From: Phycisphaerales bacterium
GTDB taxonomy: Bacteria > Planctomycetota > Phycisphaerae > Phycisphaerales > UBA1924
NCBI GenBank assembly: GCA_028279375.1
Contig: JANQNW010000017.1
Location: forward strand, 62,001-126,000
DNA: 64,000 bases
Reading direction: 5' to 3'
Numbering within the stretch: the first letter of the stretch is position 1; each line of letters opens with the position of its first letter. Made by a program: the position numbers and the translations under genes. Positions 37,777 to 46,941 of the stretch are shown one piece after another. The notes below the pieces were generated by a model, which was given only the letters and a program-made list of their open reading frames with translations, did not search any database and had not been told where the DNA came from.

Positions 37777-39618
37777 ATGAGACTTCCGCGATTCACAGCT
37801 GTCGGGCTCCCGTTGGCAATACTGCTGTCAGTGCGTGTGTGCATAGCGCCGGTGGTCTTTGCGCAGGATTCTGAAGATCGGTCTCGCTCGGAGATCATCG
37901 AACAACTCGCCGATGAACTCTGGCGCATAGAGACCTACGAGACCAACGCGCTCGCCGAGGTCGGTCTCACGCTGGAGAATTCGCTCGAATACAGAGGCAT
38001 CGCGCGCGATTGCGCAAGCGAGCTTGTCATGTTTCAGCGTGAGTCTGGCAACGACCCAGAGGATCTCATCAAGATTCTCCGCGAGACTCGAAGCGTGGAC
38101 CATCTCATCACACTTGTCGATGAGCGCATCGCGGCGCAGCCCGAGAGCGCCCTTCGTCTTCATCGTATTCGGGCGGAAGTCGCGTCTCTTGCCTACTCAC
38201 ACGATCGAGCGACAGAGTCCGTAGTCGAGATTCTCGAACTGGACCCGACGGACTTCGAAGCAAACTACTGGATTGGCGTCAACGCCCTTTCTGACGGTCA
38301 GTCGGTGGACGCGAGAGAGCGCTTCGAGGAGCTGCTCGCGCATCCGCACCTCGACGATGCGCGTCGAGCGCGCCTCCTCAATAACATCGGGCTTTCCTTC
38401 GCCATGCAGAGGGAATTCGCGCGCGCTGAAGATTGCTACGTGGAAGCCGAATACCTGATGCATGACCTCGGACGGCATGCGGCCGCCGCCGCCGCGGCTG
38501 CGAACCTGGGCTTCATCTATCAACAGAGACGCGACTACGACGAGGCGCTGGCACACTTTGAGAGAGCGCTCTGGCTCAATCAGTCGTGCGACAACCTCAT
38601 GGACCAGATCGGCGACTATCACAACCTCGCGGTGGTGCGCTCGATACTCGGCGACGCCGACAGGGCCTCTCGTCGGCTGGGAAATGCGCTCTACCTTTGC
38701 AATGAGCTTGACCTGCCAATTGCCAGGATTGTCACGTATATGAACGCTTCGAGCATTCTCCGGCTGCATGCGAGCCCGCAGGAGGCGATCGAGGCGCTTC
38801 AACTGGCTCTTGAATCGGCGGAAGCGATCGGTCTCACAAAGGCAGCCATAGATGCCAGGCTCCAACTCGCAGATGTCAAGCTGGATGAGGGTGACATCGA
38901 CGGCGGTCATGAACTTGTGATGCAAGTCATGCCAGCTGCAAAAGAGACTGGTAATCAGGCGCGAATCGCTAAAGCGTCATCGTTGCTGGGATTCGTCGCC
39001 TTTATGAGAGGAGAGTACGAGAGGGCGCTTGAACTCGTTCAGAAAGCGCGCTCCCTGCGCAATGAACTCGGCGATCTCGATGGCGTCGCGAGTGACGACG
39101 TCGCGCTCGCGCATATCTACAGTTCCTTCGGACGCGATGAGGAGGCTGAGCAGTCATTTCTGAGTGCGATCCGAATCTCAGAATCCATCGGTGACATTGA
39201 GACTCTCGCGTCGACGCACTCTGCACTGTCATCGCACCTCTATGCGAACGATCGTCTCGTGGAGTCGATCGAAATGGCGGAGAAAGCGCTCGACAACTAT
39301 CGACAGCTGCCGGATAAGTCAGACATCGCGCTTCACGAACTCATGCTCGCTGTCCTGCTCGTCGAGCAAGGCGAGCTTCAGCGCGCTGAGCTACTGGCGC
39401 TGTGGGCGCTGGAGTTTGCCGAGAAGGACGAGTTCAACTACGGAATCGCCCGCACGAGCCTCCTGCTGGGCAGCATCAAGATCCAGCAGAAGGAATACGA
39501 CCGCGCTTGCGCTTATCTGACGACAGCACAGGAGTTCTCGGAGAAGATCGGCGACGACGAAGGAGTCGCCAAAGCCAAGGATCATCTGCGCGAGCTCCCC
39601 GACGGCGCCTGCGACTAA
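37777..39618 (+). CDS. Secreted tetratricopeptide-repeat protein
   Basis: The 613-residue protein has a signal peptide (ends VVFA) and then about ten TPR-like helix pairs (for example LLNNIGLSFAMQREFARAEDCY, AANLGFIYQQRRDYDEALAHFERAL, SLLGFVAFMRGEYERALELV). No enzymatic domain, dockerin or membrane anchor was seen. TPRs usually scaffold protein complexes; an extracytoplasmic scaffold is inferred. It lies between the pseudopilin cassettes and the toxin gene on the same strand, with 57 and 230 bases of spacing. Confidence 0.85.
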   Translation: MRLPRFTAVGLPLAILLSVRVCIAPVVFAQDSEDRSRSEIIEQLADELWRIETYETNALAEVGLTLENSLEYRGIARDCASELVMFQRESGNDPEDLIKILRETRSVDHLITLVDERIAAQPESALRLHRIRAEVASLAYSHDRATESVVEILELDPTDFEANYWIGVNALSDGQSVDARERFEELLAHPHLDDARRARLLNNIGLSFAMQREFARAEDCYVEAEYLMHDLGRHAAAAAAAANLGFIYQQRRDYDEALAHFERALWLNQSCDNLMDQIGDYHNLAVVRSILGDADRASRRLGNALYLCNELDLPIARIVTYMNASSILRLHASPQEAIEALQLALESAEAIGLTKAAIDARLQLADVKLDEGDIDGGHELVMQVMPAAKETGNQARIAKASSLLGFVAFMRGEYERALELVQKARSLRNELGDLDGVASDDVALAHIYSSFGRDEEAEQSFLSAIRISESIGDIETLASTHSALSSHLYANDRLVESIEMAEKALDNYRQLPDKSDIALHELMLAVLLVEQGELQRAELLALWALEFAEKDEFNYGIARTSLLLGSIKIQQKEYDRACAYLTTAQEFSEKIGDDEGVAKAKDHLRELPDGACD

Positions 39619-39734
39619 CGCAACTCCGGGGCACACATCCCCTGATTCACTCAGGCGCGAACACCCGCGCGCAAGTTCACCCAAGAAAACACGGCAAAAC
39701 CGACATTCCAACAACTCCCCCGTTGCGCACACCC

Positions 39735-39759
39735 CTCATTCCGTCACTAACAGAATGAG
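39735..39759 (+). promoter_or_regulatory. Leader hairpin 1 before giant toxin gene
   Basis: Perfect 7-bp arms CTCATTC/GAATGAG flank an 11-base loop, 90 bases before the start of the 1649-residue protein. No T-run follows. Confidence 0.4.
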
Positions 39760-39790
39760 CGAACCCCCATCCTGCATCCCGATCTTCTAA

Positions 39791-39813
39791 CGCATCCCCT
39801 GCCAGGGGATGCG
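39791..39813 (+). promoter_or_regulatory. Leader hairpin 2 before giant toxin gene
   Basis: Perfect 9-bp arms CGCATCCCC/GGGGATGCG with a five-base loop end 35 bases before the ATG. The structure is strong, not followed by T residues, and therefore more likely an mRNA leader structure or operator than a terminator. Confidence 0.45.
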
Positions 39814-39848
39814 CCGCGCTCTCGCGCACACCCATTCCGGAGGGAGAT

Positions 39849-42800
39849 ATGTCGAAATCCGTCACCAGCGCATCCGCATCGCATCACCCCGCGCGCCGCC
39901 TCCTCAGGCCGCTCATCCCTCTCGCCCTCCTCCCCGCGGCCCTCCTCGCCGGCCTGCCAACCACGGCAAGCGCCGACGACCCGCCACCCGCCGACCCGCC
40001 TCCCTTGGGTGGCGACGTCCCCATCATCGAGACAACCGTCGACCTCAACCTCGACGGCAGCTGGGACTTCTTCGAACATCACATCGCCCCCATTGATGAC
40101 CCCGAAGCACTCGGCCAGATCAACGTCCTCGGCAGCGAAACCGGACCCCTCCTCTTCTCGCTCCAGTCAGACACTCCCGCTGATCTCTTCGGCGTCTCCG
40201 CCGCCAGCGCCGGCGACTGGGACGACGACGGCACGCAGGACATCGCCATCTGCGCGCCCCTCCGCATCACCCCCCAAACCCCCACAACAGAAGACCCCAC
40301 CCCCGCGCCCTGCGAAGGCGCCGTCGTCATCTACTCCGGCGAAACTGGCGCCGCGCTCACGACGCTCACCATCCCGCCCACCGAAACCTACGCCCTCGCC
40401 GCCGTCCCCAAGGAAGGCGACATCCCCCTGGGCAGCGCCGACCTCCTCATCGCCAGCGCCTTCCAGGACACCCGAGGCCACTTCTACATCCGCCGCCGCG
40501 TCTACGAAGCGTCAACGAACGAACTCGACTGGGAACAACCACTCGATGAACTGCAGCCCGTGCTCCTCGCGGGAGATCTCAACTACGACGGCGTCGTCAG
40601 CACGCCCGACATCGAACTCCTCCTCCAGCGCATCGGCGCCACGGATGCCGGCGCAAGCTACGGCGACATGAATCTCGACGGCGTCATCACCACGGCAGAC
40701 ATCGTCGACCACCTAAATACGTTCGGCGGCCTCGACAGCGCCGACTGGCCGCCCGTCGGCGCGCTGACCCCGGTCGCAGAAGCAGATCTCCTCTCGATCC
40801 TCCACGGGCAGATGACGCAACTTGCGGGATACAACATTCCCGGGAGAACGATCCCCAGCCCCTGGCCCTGCGACCAGATCGGCCCTTACCACTGCAACTA
40901 CGGCCCCACATTCCCGCCCGGCCAAGAAGCGCCCGGAGATCCGACGGCAGACGACGGTGGCTCCGGCGGCCAAAACGGCGGCGGCGATCCACCCGACGGC
41001 GACGACCCGGACGACGACCCTCCTGGTGGAGGGCCCGAGGAAGATCCGTGCGATGTCACGATCGTCGGCCTTCCAGCCAACGGCTACCTAAGCCTCGACC
41101 GCGTGCCAACCGAATCAGACCCCTACACCCTGACACTCGTCGCCATTGGCACACCAGAAGGCGAGAACCCGACCTACATCTGGAGCGTCAACGCATACGA
41201 GTTCTCCGCGGACGGACCGACATGCGAAATCGAACTCACCGATCTGGGCACACTGACTGTCATCGTCAGCTACAGCGTGACGACTCCCGACGGCGTCTGC
41301 ACGGTGTCGACGAGTCAGACGGTGAAGCCGGTGTTTGTTCTGCTGCGCGCCGACTACGACCGCGACGGAGAGCTCTCAGACGAGGACGATGACCTGAGGG
41401 ACGATCTGGAGAACCCCTCGGATCGTGTCGGCGTAGTCACGATGACAAATGACCAGGACGCTGATGGCGATGGAGTGCCGAATTTCGCCGACGGGCTCGT
41501 GACATCAGATTCTGACGACGAAGACTACGACGGCGATCGAATCGGCCGCGAGCACTTCGTCAGACTCGAACTGTCGCTGCAAGACATCCCGGATCTCGCC
41601 GACAAACAGTTGATCTTCACCTACGCCGGCTCCGATCCCGCCCAGATTGAGGAAGAGACAGATTCCCAGACTGGACAGGTCACCTACACGCCAGCGCCGG
41701 GAGGCCTGCGAATCTGGACGAATCACTTTTTCGACGATACAGAGACGGACCGCGCGCCTGAAGATCTCGCTGCAGGTGGTCATTACATATCGCCAGATGA
41801 GCCATATACCCCCGCACAGCTCGGACTCGATCCAACTTCGGGTGGATCTGTTCTGCTCTGGGCCGAACCGATCGCACCGAGTTCGACTTCCGCCGACCTA
41901 CTCGTGAATGTCTCGGTGACCGATATCGAATGCTCGGACACGATCTCCTTCACTCTCTTCGGCATCGGCTTCGACCGAGCAAGCGATAGTGCAGGGCTCA
42001 CGCCGATCGACACGCCGTCGATTTCATTTCCTACTCCCGTAATCCAGTCCCCGACGATCGAGATGTCGGATCCCTATTTCGACGCGCAACGACAGATGAT
42101 CCTTGCGGACCTCACAATCGCAGGCACGATCGATGACCGCGTCGCGCAGCTCATCGACAACGCCACGATCCCTGAGATCGAGATTCAACTCAACGGTGAA
42201 CCTCTGCGCATCGGTGGCATCGAGCCTCCCGGCCCGACCACCGTGGCGGCCGATGTCTCGAACGGCGCTCCGAACTCATCTTCGATTCTCGAGCCGTTCC
42301 CGACAGCCATCTCGTTCTCAACCGTTGTCACGGGAGTCGAGGTGCAGCCCGGAGTTAACACGATCCAGCTCTACGCGGAGAACGCGTACGGTCTCACTGG
42401 CTTCGCAAGCCGCAGCATTCAAGTCACGCTTGAGCGCAAGGATGTGACGCTCGAGATCGCCTCCGGCGGCACGGGCTACGAGGGCCTGTCGGACACGATC
42501 ACAGCGACACTGCGCATCGGTGATGACGCGCCGATTATCGAGTTCCTTGAAGCGGACCCGGAGGCGCCGCACATCTACCGAGGCGGGCCTGCCGATCAGT
42601 TCATTATCGAACTGCCTGAGCCCACCGGCGGCGTCACCCTGCTCTCTTTGGAAGAAGAAGGCGGGGACGTTGAGATGCTCAATCCGTTCGCAATAGACGA
42701 TTTCCCGGTGAAAGTCTGGCACCCGGAACTGCCGGGCGCTGTGGGAGTTCGCGACATCGTCATCGTGGAGACCAGCAATGACTCGCGCATCTTCGAAGGC

Positions 42801-44798
42801 GAGGCATTCCACGAAGACAACTACCTGCACGATGAGATCCAACCGATTGCGCCGGACGACCTGTCACTCGTGACGGCGTCCGAAGGAGGAGACTTCTATC
42901 CGTTCCTGATGCGGATCGACGGACCGCCGGAACTCACTGATATCCTCAGCCAGATTCAACTCGGGGAGACGGAGTACCAGGCGGTTGAACATGATGGAAT
43001 GCTGCGCCTCGCTCAGCTGGATGCCGAGGCGCCGAGAGCGTTTCTCGTCGTGCCAATCATCCCGTTGGAATTCGACTTCCCGGATCAGCCCGAGTTGTCC
43101 GAAGACTTCCCCAACAATCCGACCGACTGGTCCGAGGCTGCGGCTGGCTTCTGCAGAGGACTCGGCGACTCGGTCGTCGGAATCTGGGATGGCGTTGTTG
43201 AGATTCACTCACTCGCTGTTGACGGCACGGCGTATGTCATCACCTTTGACTATCGCGTAAGGAACGGGGATGCAGAAGGAGCGATCGCAGATCTGAAGCA
43301 CGACTATCGCATGGCGAAAGAAAAAGCTGAAGCCATCGCCGATGTTCTGGAGCAGATCGCGGTCTACACCAGCGGCATGTACTTCGCGGCTGCGACGGGA
43401 AACCAGGCACTCATGAACAAGTATGGGTCTGAGATGGCCCTGTTCGCAGAGTACGCGGCTGAGATCATTGAGCTCGCCTATCTCGAATGGAAAGCCGAAG
43501 CCACCGACTACGAAGTCGGGAGAGCCTTCGGCCGGATTTACGGCGAGATCGTGCTCGCCGTTGCATCCGTCGGCGTTGGCTACATCTCGAAAGGGGCGAC
43601 CCTCGTCAGCGTGCTCCAGAAACTCCGAGTCGCCCCATGGATGCAGCGCTATCCTCTGACGCTCGCGAAGATCGACAGCCTCATCATCCGCGCGCAGGGG
43701 ATGACAACGACCATTATGTGCTTCGTCGCTGGCACACCGGTGCATACAGCAGACGGCCTGCGGCCAATCGAGTCGATCCAAGCAGGCGACCTGGTCCTCT
43801 CGCGCGACGAGCGAACGGGCGAAACAGGATTCAAACCCGTCGTCGAGACGTTCGTCACGCACCCGGAAGCGCTCTACCGAATAACGATCAACAACGGCGC
43901 AGATTCTGAGACCCTCATCTGCACCGGCGAGCACCCGTTCTACTCCGCAACGGCAGAGCAATTCGTCCCAGCCGCCGAGCTGAGCGTCGGCGAGACACTC
44001 GTGCTTCAGTCCGCCGAGCCCACCGCGCACATCACCGACATTCAAGTCGAGCGCGGGCCCCCGGAAGGCGATGGGCGCTACACGACCTACAACTTCGAGG
44101 TCGCCGATTGGAACACCTACTTCGTCGGCGACTCAGGCGTTTGGGTGCACAACAGAGCTGATGACGCATGCGAGCAGATCTTCTCGATTTACGAAAAGAT
44201 CAAGGATCGCGAGAATCTTGAAGGCAAGCCGTGGACGGCGTGGAGAAAGACTCTTGAGAAGTTCGATGCAAGGCGCGTCAAGATTAAGTCGATCGCGCTT
44301 TTCGGCGCTCTGACCCGCGTTCAGAGAGATCTGTACGCCAAGGCGGCCAACACTGCTGATAATGTGACGGCGATAGAGTTGGTTCGATTCTCGCGCCTTA
44401 AGACAGCGATGACGAGTCGGCTTCAAGACAACTACCTTGAGGTGCACCATGTCTTTCCGCAGAGGTACGCCAAAGTGCTCTACAAGCGCCTCTACGATAC
44501 CAACGAGGATCCTCCGACAGCGTGGCTCAACAGCATGCCCGGTCTCGTAATGCCGCGCACACGTCATAACGGCCGAATTACCATTCCAGGAGAAGCCACA
44601 ATCGAATCACTGATTAGAAACCAGTTTGCAGATCTGACTGAGAGTCAGATCAGAACTCTGCCCCAGGACCAGTTTCTACTGAGGCTCTCGGGAGCATATG
44701 ACGAGATGAATGCCATCTATGGAGACGTCGATGGCATTGACTACAACCAAGTCTGGTCCCTCGGTGAGCGCTGGTTCCAGAACGTGAGTGCGCCATGA
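39849..44798 (+). CDS. Giant secreted polymorphic-toxin-like protein: dockerin, Hint, HNH-like C terminus
   Basis: Parts in 1649 residues: signal peptide (cleavage about 42 after ASA); an FG-GAP-like unit (SAASAGDWDDDGTQDIAI); a paired dockerin-like module placed internally (about 240-298); a Pro/Gly/Asp linker; Ca-binding Asp-rich segments (about 500-560); beta-rich domains; helices (about 1150-1270); a Hint domain from Cys 1291 (CFVAGTPVHTADG) to the terminal VHN (Asn 1435); then a 214-residue domain with VHHVFP (His 1533-1534), WLN (Asn 1561) and RHN (His 1573), an HNH/His-Me-finger pattern. Hint cleavage should release the C terminus, a predicted DNase toxin. GGAGGGAG precedes the ATG. 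The stop overlaps the next gene (ATGA). Confidence 0.85.
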   Translation: MSKSVTSASASHHPARRLLRPLIPLALLPAALLAGLPTTASADDPPPADPPPLGGDVPIIETTVDLNLDGSWDFFEHHIAPIDDPEALGQINVLGSETGPLLFSLQSDTPADLFGVSAASAGDWDDDGTQDIAICAPLRITPQTPTTEDPTPAPCEGAVVIYSGETGAALTTLTIPPTETYALAAVPKEGDIPLGSADLLIASAFQDTRGHFYIRRRVYEASTNELDWEQPLDELQPVLLAGDLNYDGVVSTPDIELLLQRIGATDAGASYGDMNLDGVITTADIVDHLNTFGGLDSADWPPVGALTPVAEADLLSILHGQMTQLAGYNIPGRTIPSPWPCDQIGPYHCNYGPTFPPGQEAPGDPTADDGGSGGQNGGGDPPDGDDPDDDPPGGGPEEDPCDVTIVGLPANGYLSLDRVPTESDPYTLTLVAIGTPEGENPTYIWSVNAYEFSADGPTCEIELTDLGTLTVIVSYSVTTPDGVCTVSTSQTVKPVFVLLRADYDRDGELSDEDDDLRDDLENPSDRVGVVTMTNDQDADGDGVPNFADGLVTSDSDDEDYDGDRIGREHFVRLELSLQDIPDLADKQLIFTYAGSDPAQIEEETDSQTGQVTYTPAPGGLRIWTNHFFDDTETDRAPEDLAAGGHYISPDEPYTPAQLGLDPTSGGSVLLWAEPIAPSSTSADLLVNVSVTDIECSDTISFTLFGIGFDRASDSAGLTPIDTPSISFPTPVIQSPTIEMSDPYFDAQRQMILADLTIAGTIDDRVAQLIDNATIPEIEIQLNGEPLRIGGIEPPGPTTVAADVSNGAPNSSSILEPFPTAISFSTVVTGVEVQPGVNTIQLYAENAYGLTGFASRSIQVTLERKDVTLEIASGGTGYEGLSDTITATLRIGDDAPIIEFLEADPEAPHIYRGGPADQFIIELPEPTGGVTLLSLEEEGGDVEMLNPFAIDDFPVKVWHPELPGAVGVRDIVIVETSNDSRIFEGEAFHEDNYLHDEIQPIAPDDLSLVTASEGGDFYPFLMRIDGPPELTDILSQIQLGETEYQAVEHDGMLRLAQLDAEAPRAFLVVPIIPLEFDFPDQPELSEDFPNNPTDWSEAAAGFCRGLGDSVVGIWDGVVEIHSLAVDGTAYVITFDYRVRNGDAEGAIADLKHDYRMAKEKAEAIADVLEQIAVYTSGMYFAAATGNQALMNKYGSEMALFAEYAAEIIELAYLEWKAEATDYEVGRAFGRIYGEIVLAVASVGVGYISKGATLVSVLQKLRVAPWMQRYPLTLAKIDSLIIRAQGMTTTIMCFVAGTPVHTADGLRPIESIQAGDLVLSRDERTGETGFKPVVETFVTHPEALYRITINNGADSETLICTGEHPFYSATAEQFVPAAELSVGETLVLQSAEPTAHITDIQVERGPPEGDGRYTTYNFEVADWNTYFVGDSGVWVHNRADDACEQIFSIYEKIKDRENLEGKPWTAWRKTLEKFDARRVKIKSIALFGALTRVQRDLYAKAANTADNVTAIELVRFSRLKTAMTSRLQDNYLEVHHVFPQRYAKVLYKRLYDTNEDPPTAWLNSMPGLVMPRTRHNGRITIPGEATIESLIRNQFADLTESQIRTLPQDQFLLRLSGAYDEMNAIYGDVDGIDYNQVWSLGERWFQNVSAP

Positions 44799-45700
44799 GA
44801 ATTGTCTATTCGATTCCGGGAATATCCAAAGCAAAAACTGGAGACGAGCTGTTGCAGCGTCTGTATGCGATTCATCCGGAAGGCAACAAGATGGGTGGGA
44901 ATTTCTCGTTCAGCATGAGCCTTCCCGCTGACGATCCACGGACAAAGCAGATCCTGACCCTGCTGGAATCCGAGGGCTTCGCTCCATATGACAGTGCGAC
45001 CCCGGAGAAGAAAGACAAAGTGTTCATTCTGAACCTTCTCCGCAGGTACGACGAACACGACCTCGTCGAGGCGTCCTATCTCTCGCTCGATGCAGCCACG
45101 GGATCGTGGGAAGATGGCCGCACCGACGACGGCGTACTCAAACTCAACTGCGAATTCCTCAAGACTGACATAGAGGAGCAAGACGCAGAGATTCTGGCTT
45201 GGGACAGCAACTGCATCGTCTCCAATCGGGTAAAGGGCCTTCTCGAAGAATCTGTCCTTATCGGCTGGCGTCTCTCGCCAACCCGTCTCCGCGACGGCCC
45301 CCAGCCCGACGAGCCTGAGTACGAAACTGAAGAATGGGACAAGGTCGGCGGCCCCTGGTGGGAACTCTGGTCTGACACCGTCCTCCCGCCGCTCAACCGA
45401 GAGAAGAATTCGGTCACCGACTATCGGGAGAATCCGATCCCTCCCGAGAGCGACAAGTCCGTTGGGTACATTCGCGAGATCCGTGAACCCAGCGAGGCGA
45501 ATGTCCTTGGGGCTGAGTTTCACTTCAAGCGCTCCGAGATCGAACGCATGCCGCCTTTCGATGTCGCCGCGCTGCACGAACGAATGGGCAAATGGCCAAG
45601 CGATCGCTACTTGGTAGTCTCACATCGATTTCGGAACTTCCTCACCGAGCACAGTGTCAAGGGAGCCACATACGCCCCCATCCGCATCGATCCAGACTAA
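44795..45700 (+). CDS. Candidate immunity protein 1
   Basis: The 301-residue cytoplasmic protein (no signal peptide) begins within the toxin stop codon. Coupled position behind a Hint-toxin is the usual place of an immunity gene. Two internal segments follow the same pattern S-x-R-x(2-3)-L-x(5-7)-G-x(5)-P (SNRVKGLLEESVLIGWRLSP and SHRFRNFLTEH...), recalling the Imm11/DUF1629 type; I hold this only weakly. It is acidic, as expected for an inhibitor of a basic nuclease. A closely similar paralogue lies at 45878. Immunity function is inferred from context. Confidence 0.75.
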   Translation: MRIVYSIPGISKAKTGDELLQRLYAIHPEGNKMGGNFSFSMSLPADDPRTKQILTLLESEGFAPYDSATPEKKDKVFILNLLRRYDEHDLVEASYLSLDAATGSWEDGRTDDGVLKLNCEFLKTDIEEQDAEILAWDSNCIVSNRVKGLLEESVLIGWRLSPTRLRDGPQPDEPEYETEEWDKVGGPWWELWSDTVLPPLNREKNSVTDYRENPIPPESDKSVGYIREIREPSEANVLGAEFHFKRSEIERMPPFDVAALHERMGKWPSDRYLVVSHRFRNFLTEHSVKGATYAPIRIDPD

Positions 45701-45776
45701 GTCCGTGCCGCAGAGGCCAACGACCGACGAAGCCATTGCCGGCCCACTCGAACACGTCATGTACTGGGACATCTGA
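45701..45776 (+). pseudogene. Out-of-frame coding tail after immunity gene 1
   Basis: Read in the +1 frame relative to the immunity gene, these bases encode a segment ending ITGPLEH-like EAIAGPLEHVMYWDI followed by TGA. The same ending, EAITGPLEHLVYWDI, trails immunity gene 2. The two tails differ by a 24-base length change (a multiple of three), so the frame is kept. It may be an ancestral C terminus lost by a frameshift before duplication, or one reached by frameshifting. Confidence 0.55.
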
Positions 45777-45881
45777 TCAGCTTTGCGCGCACTCAACTTC
45801 AATAGCGACACCGACGGCATCGACTACGATCTGGTGTGGTCCCTCGCTGAACGCTGGTTCCAGAATGCTGGTGCGCAATGA
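45777..45881 (+). pseudogene. Remnant of a second toxin C terminus
   Basis: The frame reads ...TDGIDYDLVWSLAERWFQN-AGAQ-stop, matching the very end of the giant toxin (VDGIDYNQVWSLGERWFQN-VSAP-stop). Only about 30 residues remain and there is no start. Its TGA overlaps the ATG of immunity gene 2 just as the full toxin overlaps immunity gene 1, so it is the stub of a duplicated toxin-immunity module. Confidence 0.8.
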
Positions 45882-46783
45882 AGTTGATTCTCTCATTCTC
45901 TGGTCTCCTAATAGACCGCCTCGGTGACGCGCTGCTGCAGCAACTATTCGATGTATATCCTGAGGGCAACCAGGGAGGCAGAAACATTTCGTTCCGCATG
46001 CGCCTTCCTGCCGACGATCCGCGTATAGAAAAAGTCCTGGATCTGCTTGAATCGGAAGGTTTCGTCCCGTGGGAAGATACCTCACGCAGGTGCAAGGACA
46101 ATGAGTTCAGCCTTGACCGCTACCGCGAGTACGACGAACACGACCTCGCCGAAGCGCCCTATCTCTCGCTCGGTGCCTACGTAGGATCGTGGACCGATGG
46201 CCGCACCGACGACGGCGTGCTCAAACTCAACCGCGATTTCCTCGACACCGACATATACGAGAGCAACGCAGAGATCATGTGTTGGACGAGCAACTACATC
46301 ATCTCCGACCGCGTGAAAGGCCTGCTCGAAGAATCGAACTTCGTAGGCTGGCGCATCTCGCCGACCCAACTCTGGGACGGCCCCCAGCCTGACGATCCCG
46401 AGTACGAGACACAAGAATGGGACAAAGTCGGCGGCCGCTGGTGGGAGCTCTGGTCAGACAACATCCTCCCGCCGCTCAACCGCGACAGGAATTCCGTCAC
46501 CGACTACAGAGAGAATCCGATCCCTCCCGAAAGCGACAAGTCCGTCGGCTACATCCGCGAAATCCATGAACCCGGTGCGCCGAATGTTCGCGACGTCGAG
46601 TACCACTTCAAACGCAGTGAATTCGAACGCATGCAACCTTTCGATGTCGCCGCCCTGCACGAGAGGCGAGGCAAGTGGCCAAGCGATCGCCACCTGATCG
46701 TCTCACATCGCTTCCGAAACTTCCTCACCGAGCACGACGTCAAGGGCGCGACGTACGCCCCCATCCGCATCGATCCCGACTGA
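45878..46783 (+). CDS. Candidate immunity protein 2 (orphan paralogue)
   Basis: The 301-residue paralogue of the protein at 44795 has the same length; long blocks such as VGGRWWELWSDNILPPLNR, SVTDYRENPIPPESDKSVGY and KGATYAPIRIDPD are nearly unchanged. The N-terminal third and the surface-like middle differ more. It follows only a stub of a toxin, so it is an orphan immunity gene, which may protect against a related toxin variant from sibling strains. Function is inferred. Confidence 0.75.
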   Translation: MKLILSFSGLLIDRLGDALLQQLFDVYPEGNQGGRNISFRMRLPADDPRIEKVLDLLESEGFVPWEDTSRRCKDNEFSLDRYREYDEHDLAEAPYLSLGAYVGSWTDGRTDDGVLKLNRDFLDTDIYESNAEIMCWTSNYIISDRVKGLLEESNFVGWRISPTQLWDGPQPDDPEYETQEWDKVGGRWWELWSDNILPPLNRDRNSVTDYRENPIPPESDKSVGYIREIHEPGAPNVRDVEYHFKRSEFERMQPFDVAALHERRGKWPSDRHLIVSHRFRNFLTEHDVKGATYAPIRIDPD

Positions 46784-46883
46784 ATCCGCGCCGAGAAACG
46801 ACCTCCCCGAGTTCAAACAGATCAAATCCGAACTCGAAGCCATCACCGGCCCACTCGAACACCTCGTGTACTGGGACATCTGA
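46784..46883 (+). pseudogene. Out-of-frame coding tail after immunity gene 2
   Basis: In the +1 frame this encodes a tail that includes EFKQIKSELEAITGPLEH and ends LVYWDI-stop. It is homologous to the tail at 45701-45776 and in the same frame relation to its immunity gene. No ATG or ribosome-binding site for an independent small gene was seen. Confidence 0.55.
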
Positions 46884-46941
46884 CCAGCGAGCGCACCCGC
46901 CCGGAACACCCCCAACGCCCCACACGAACAACCCCACAGAG

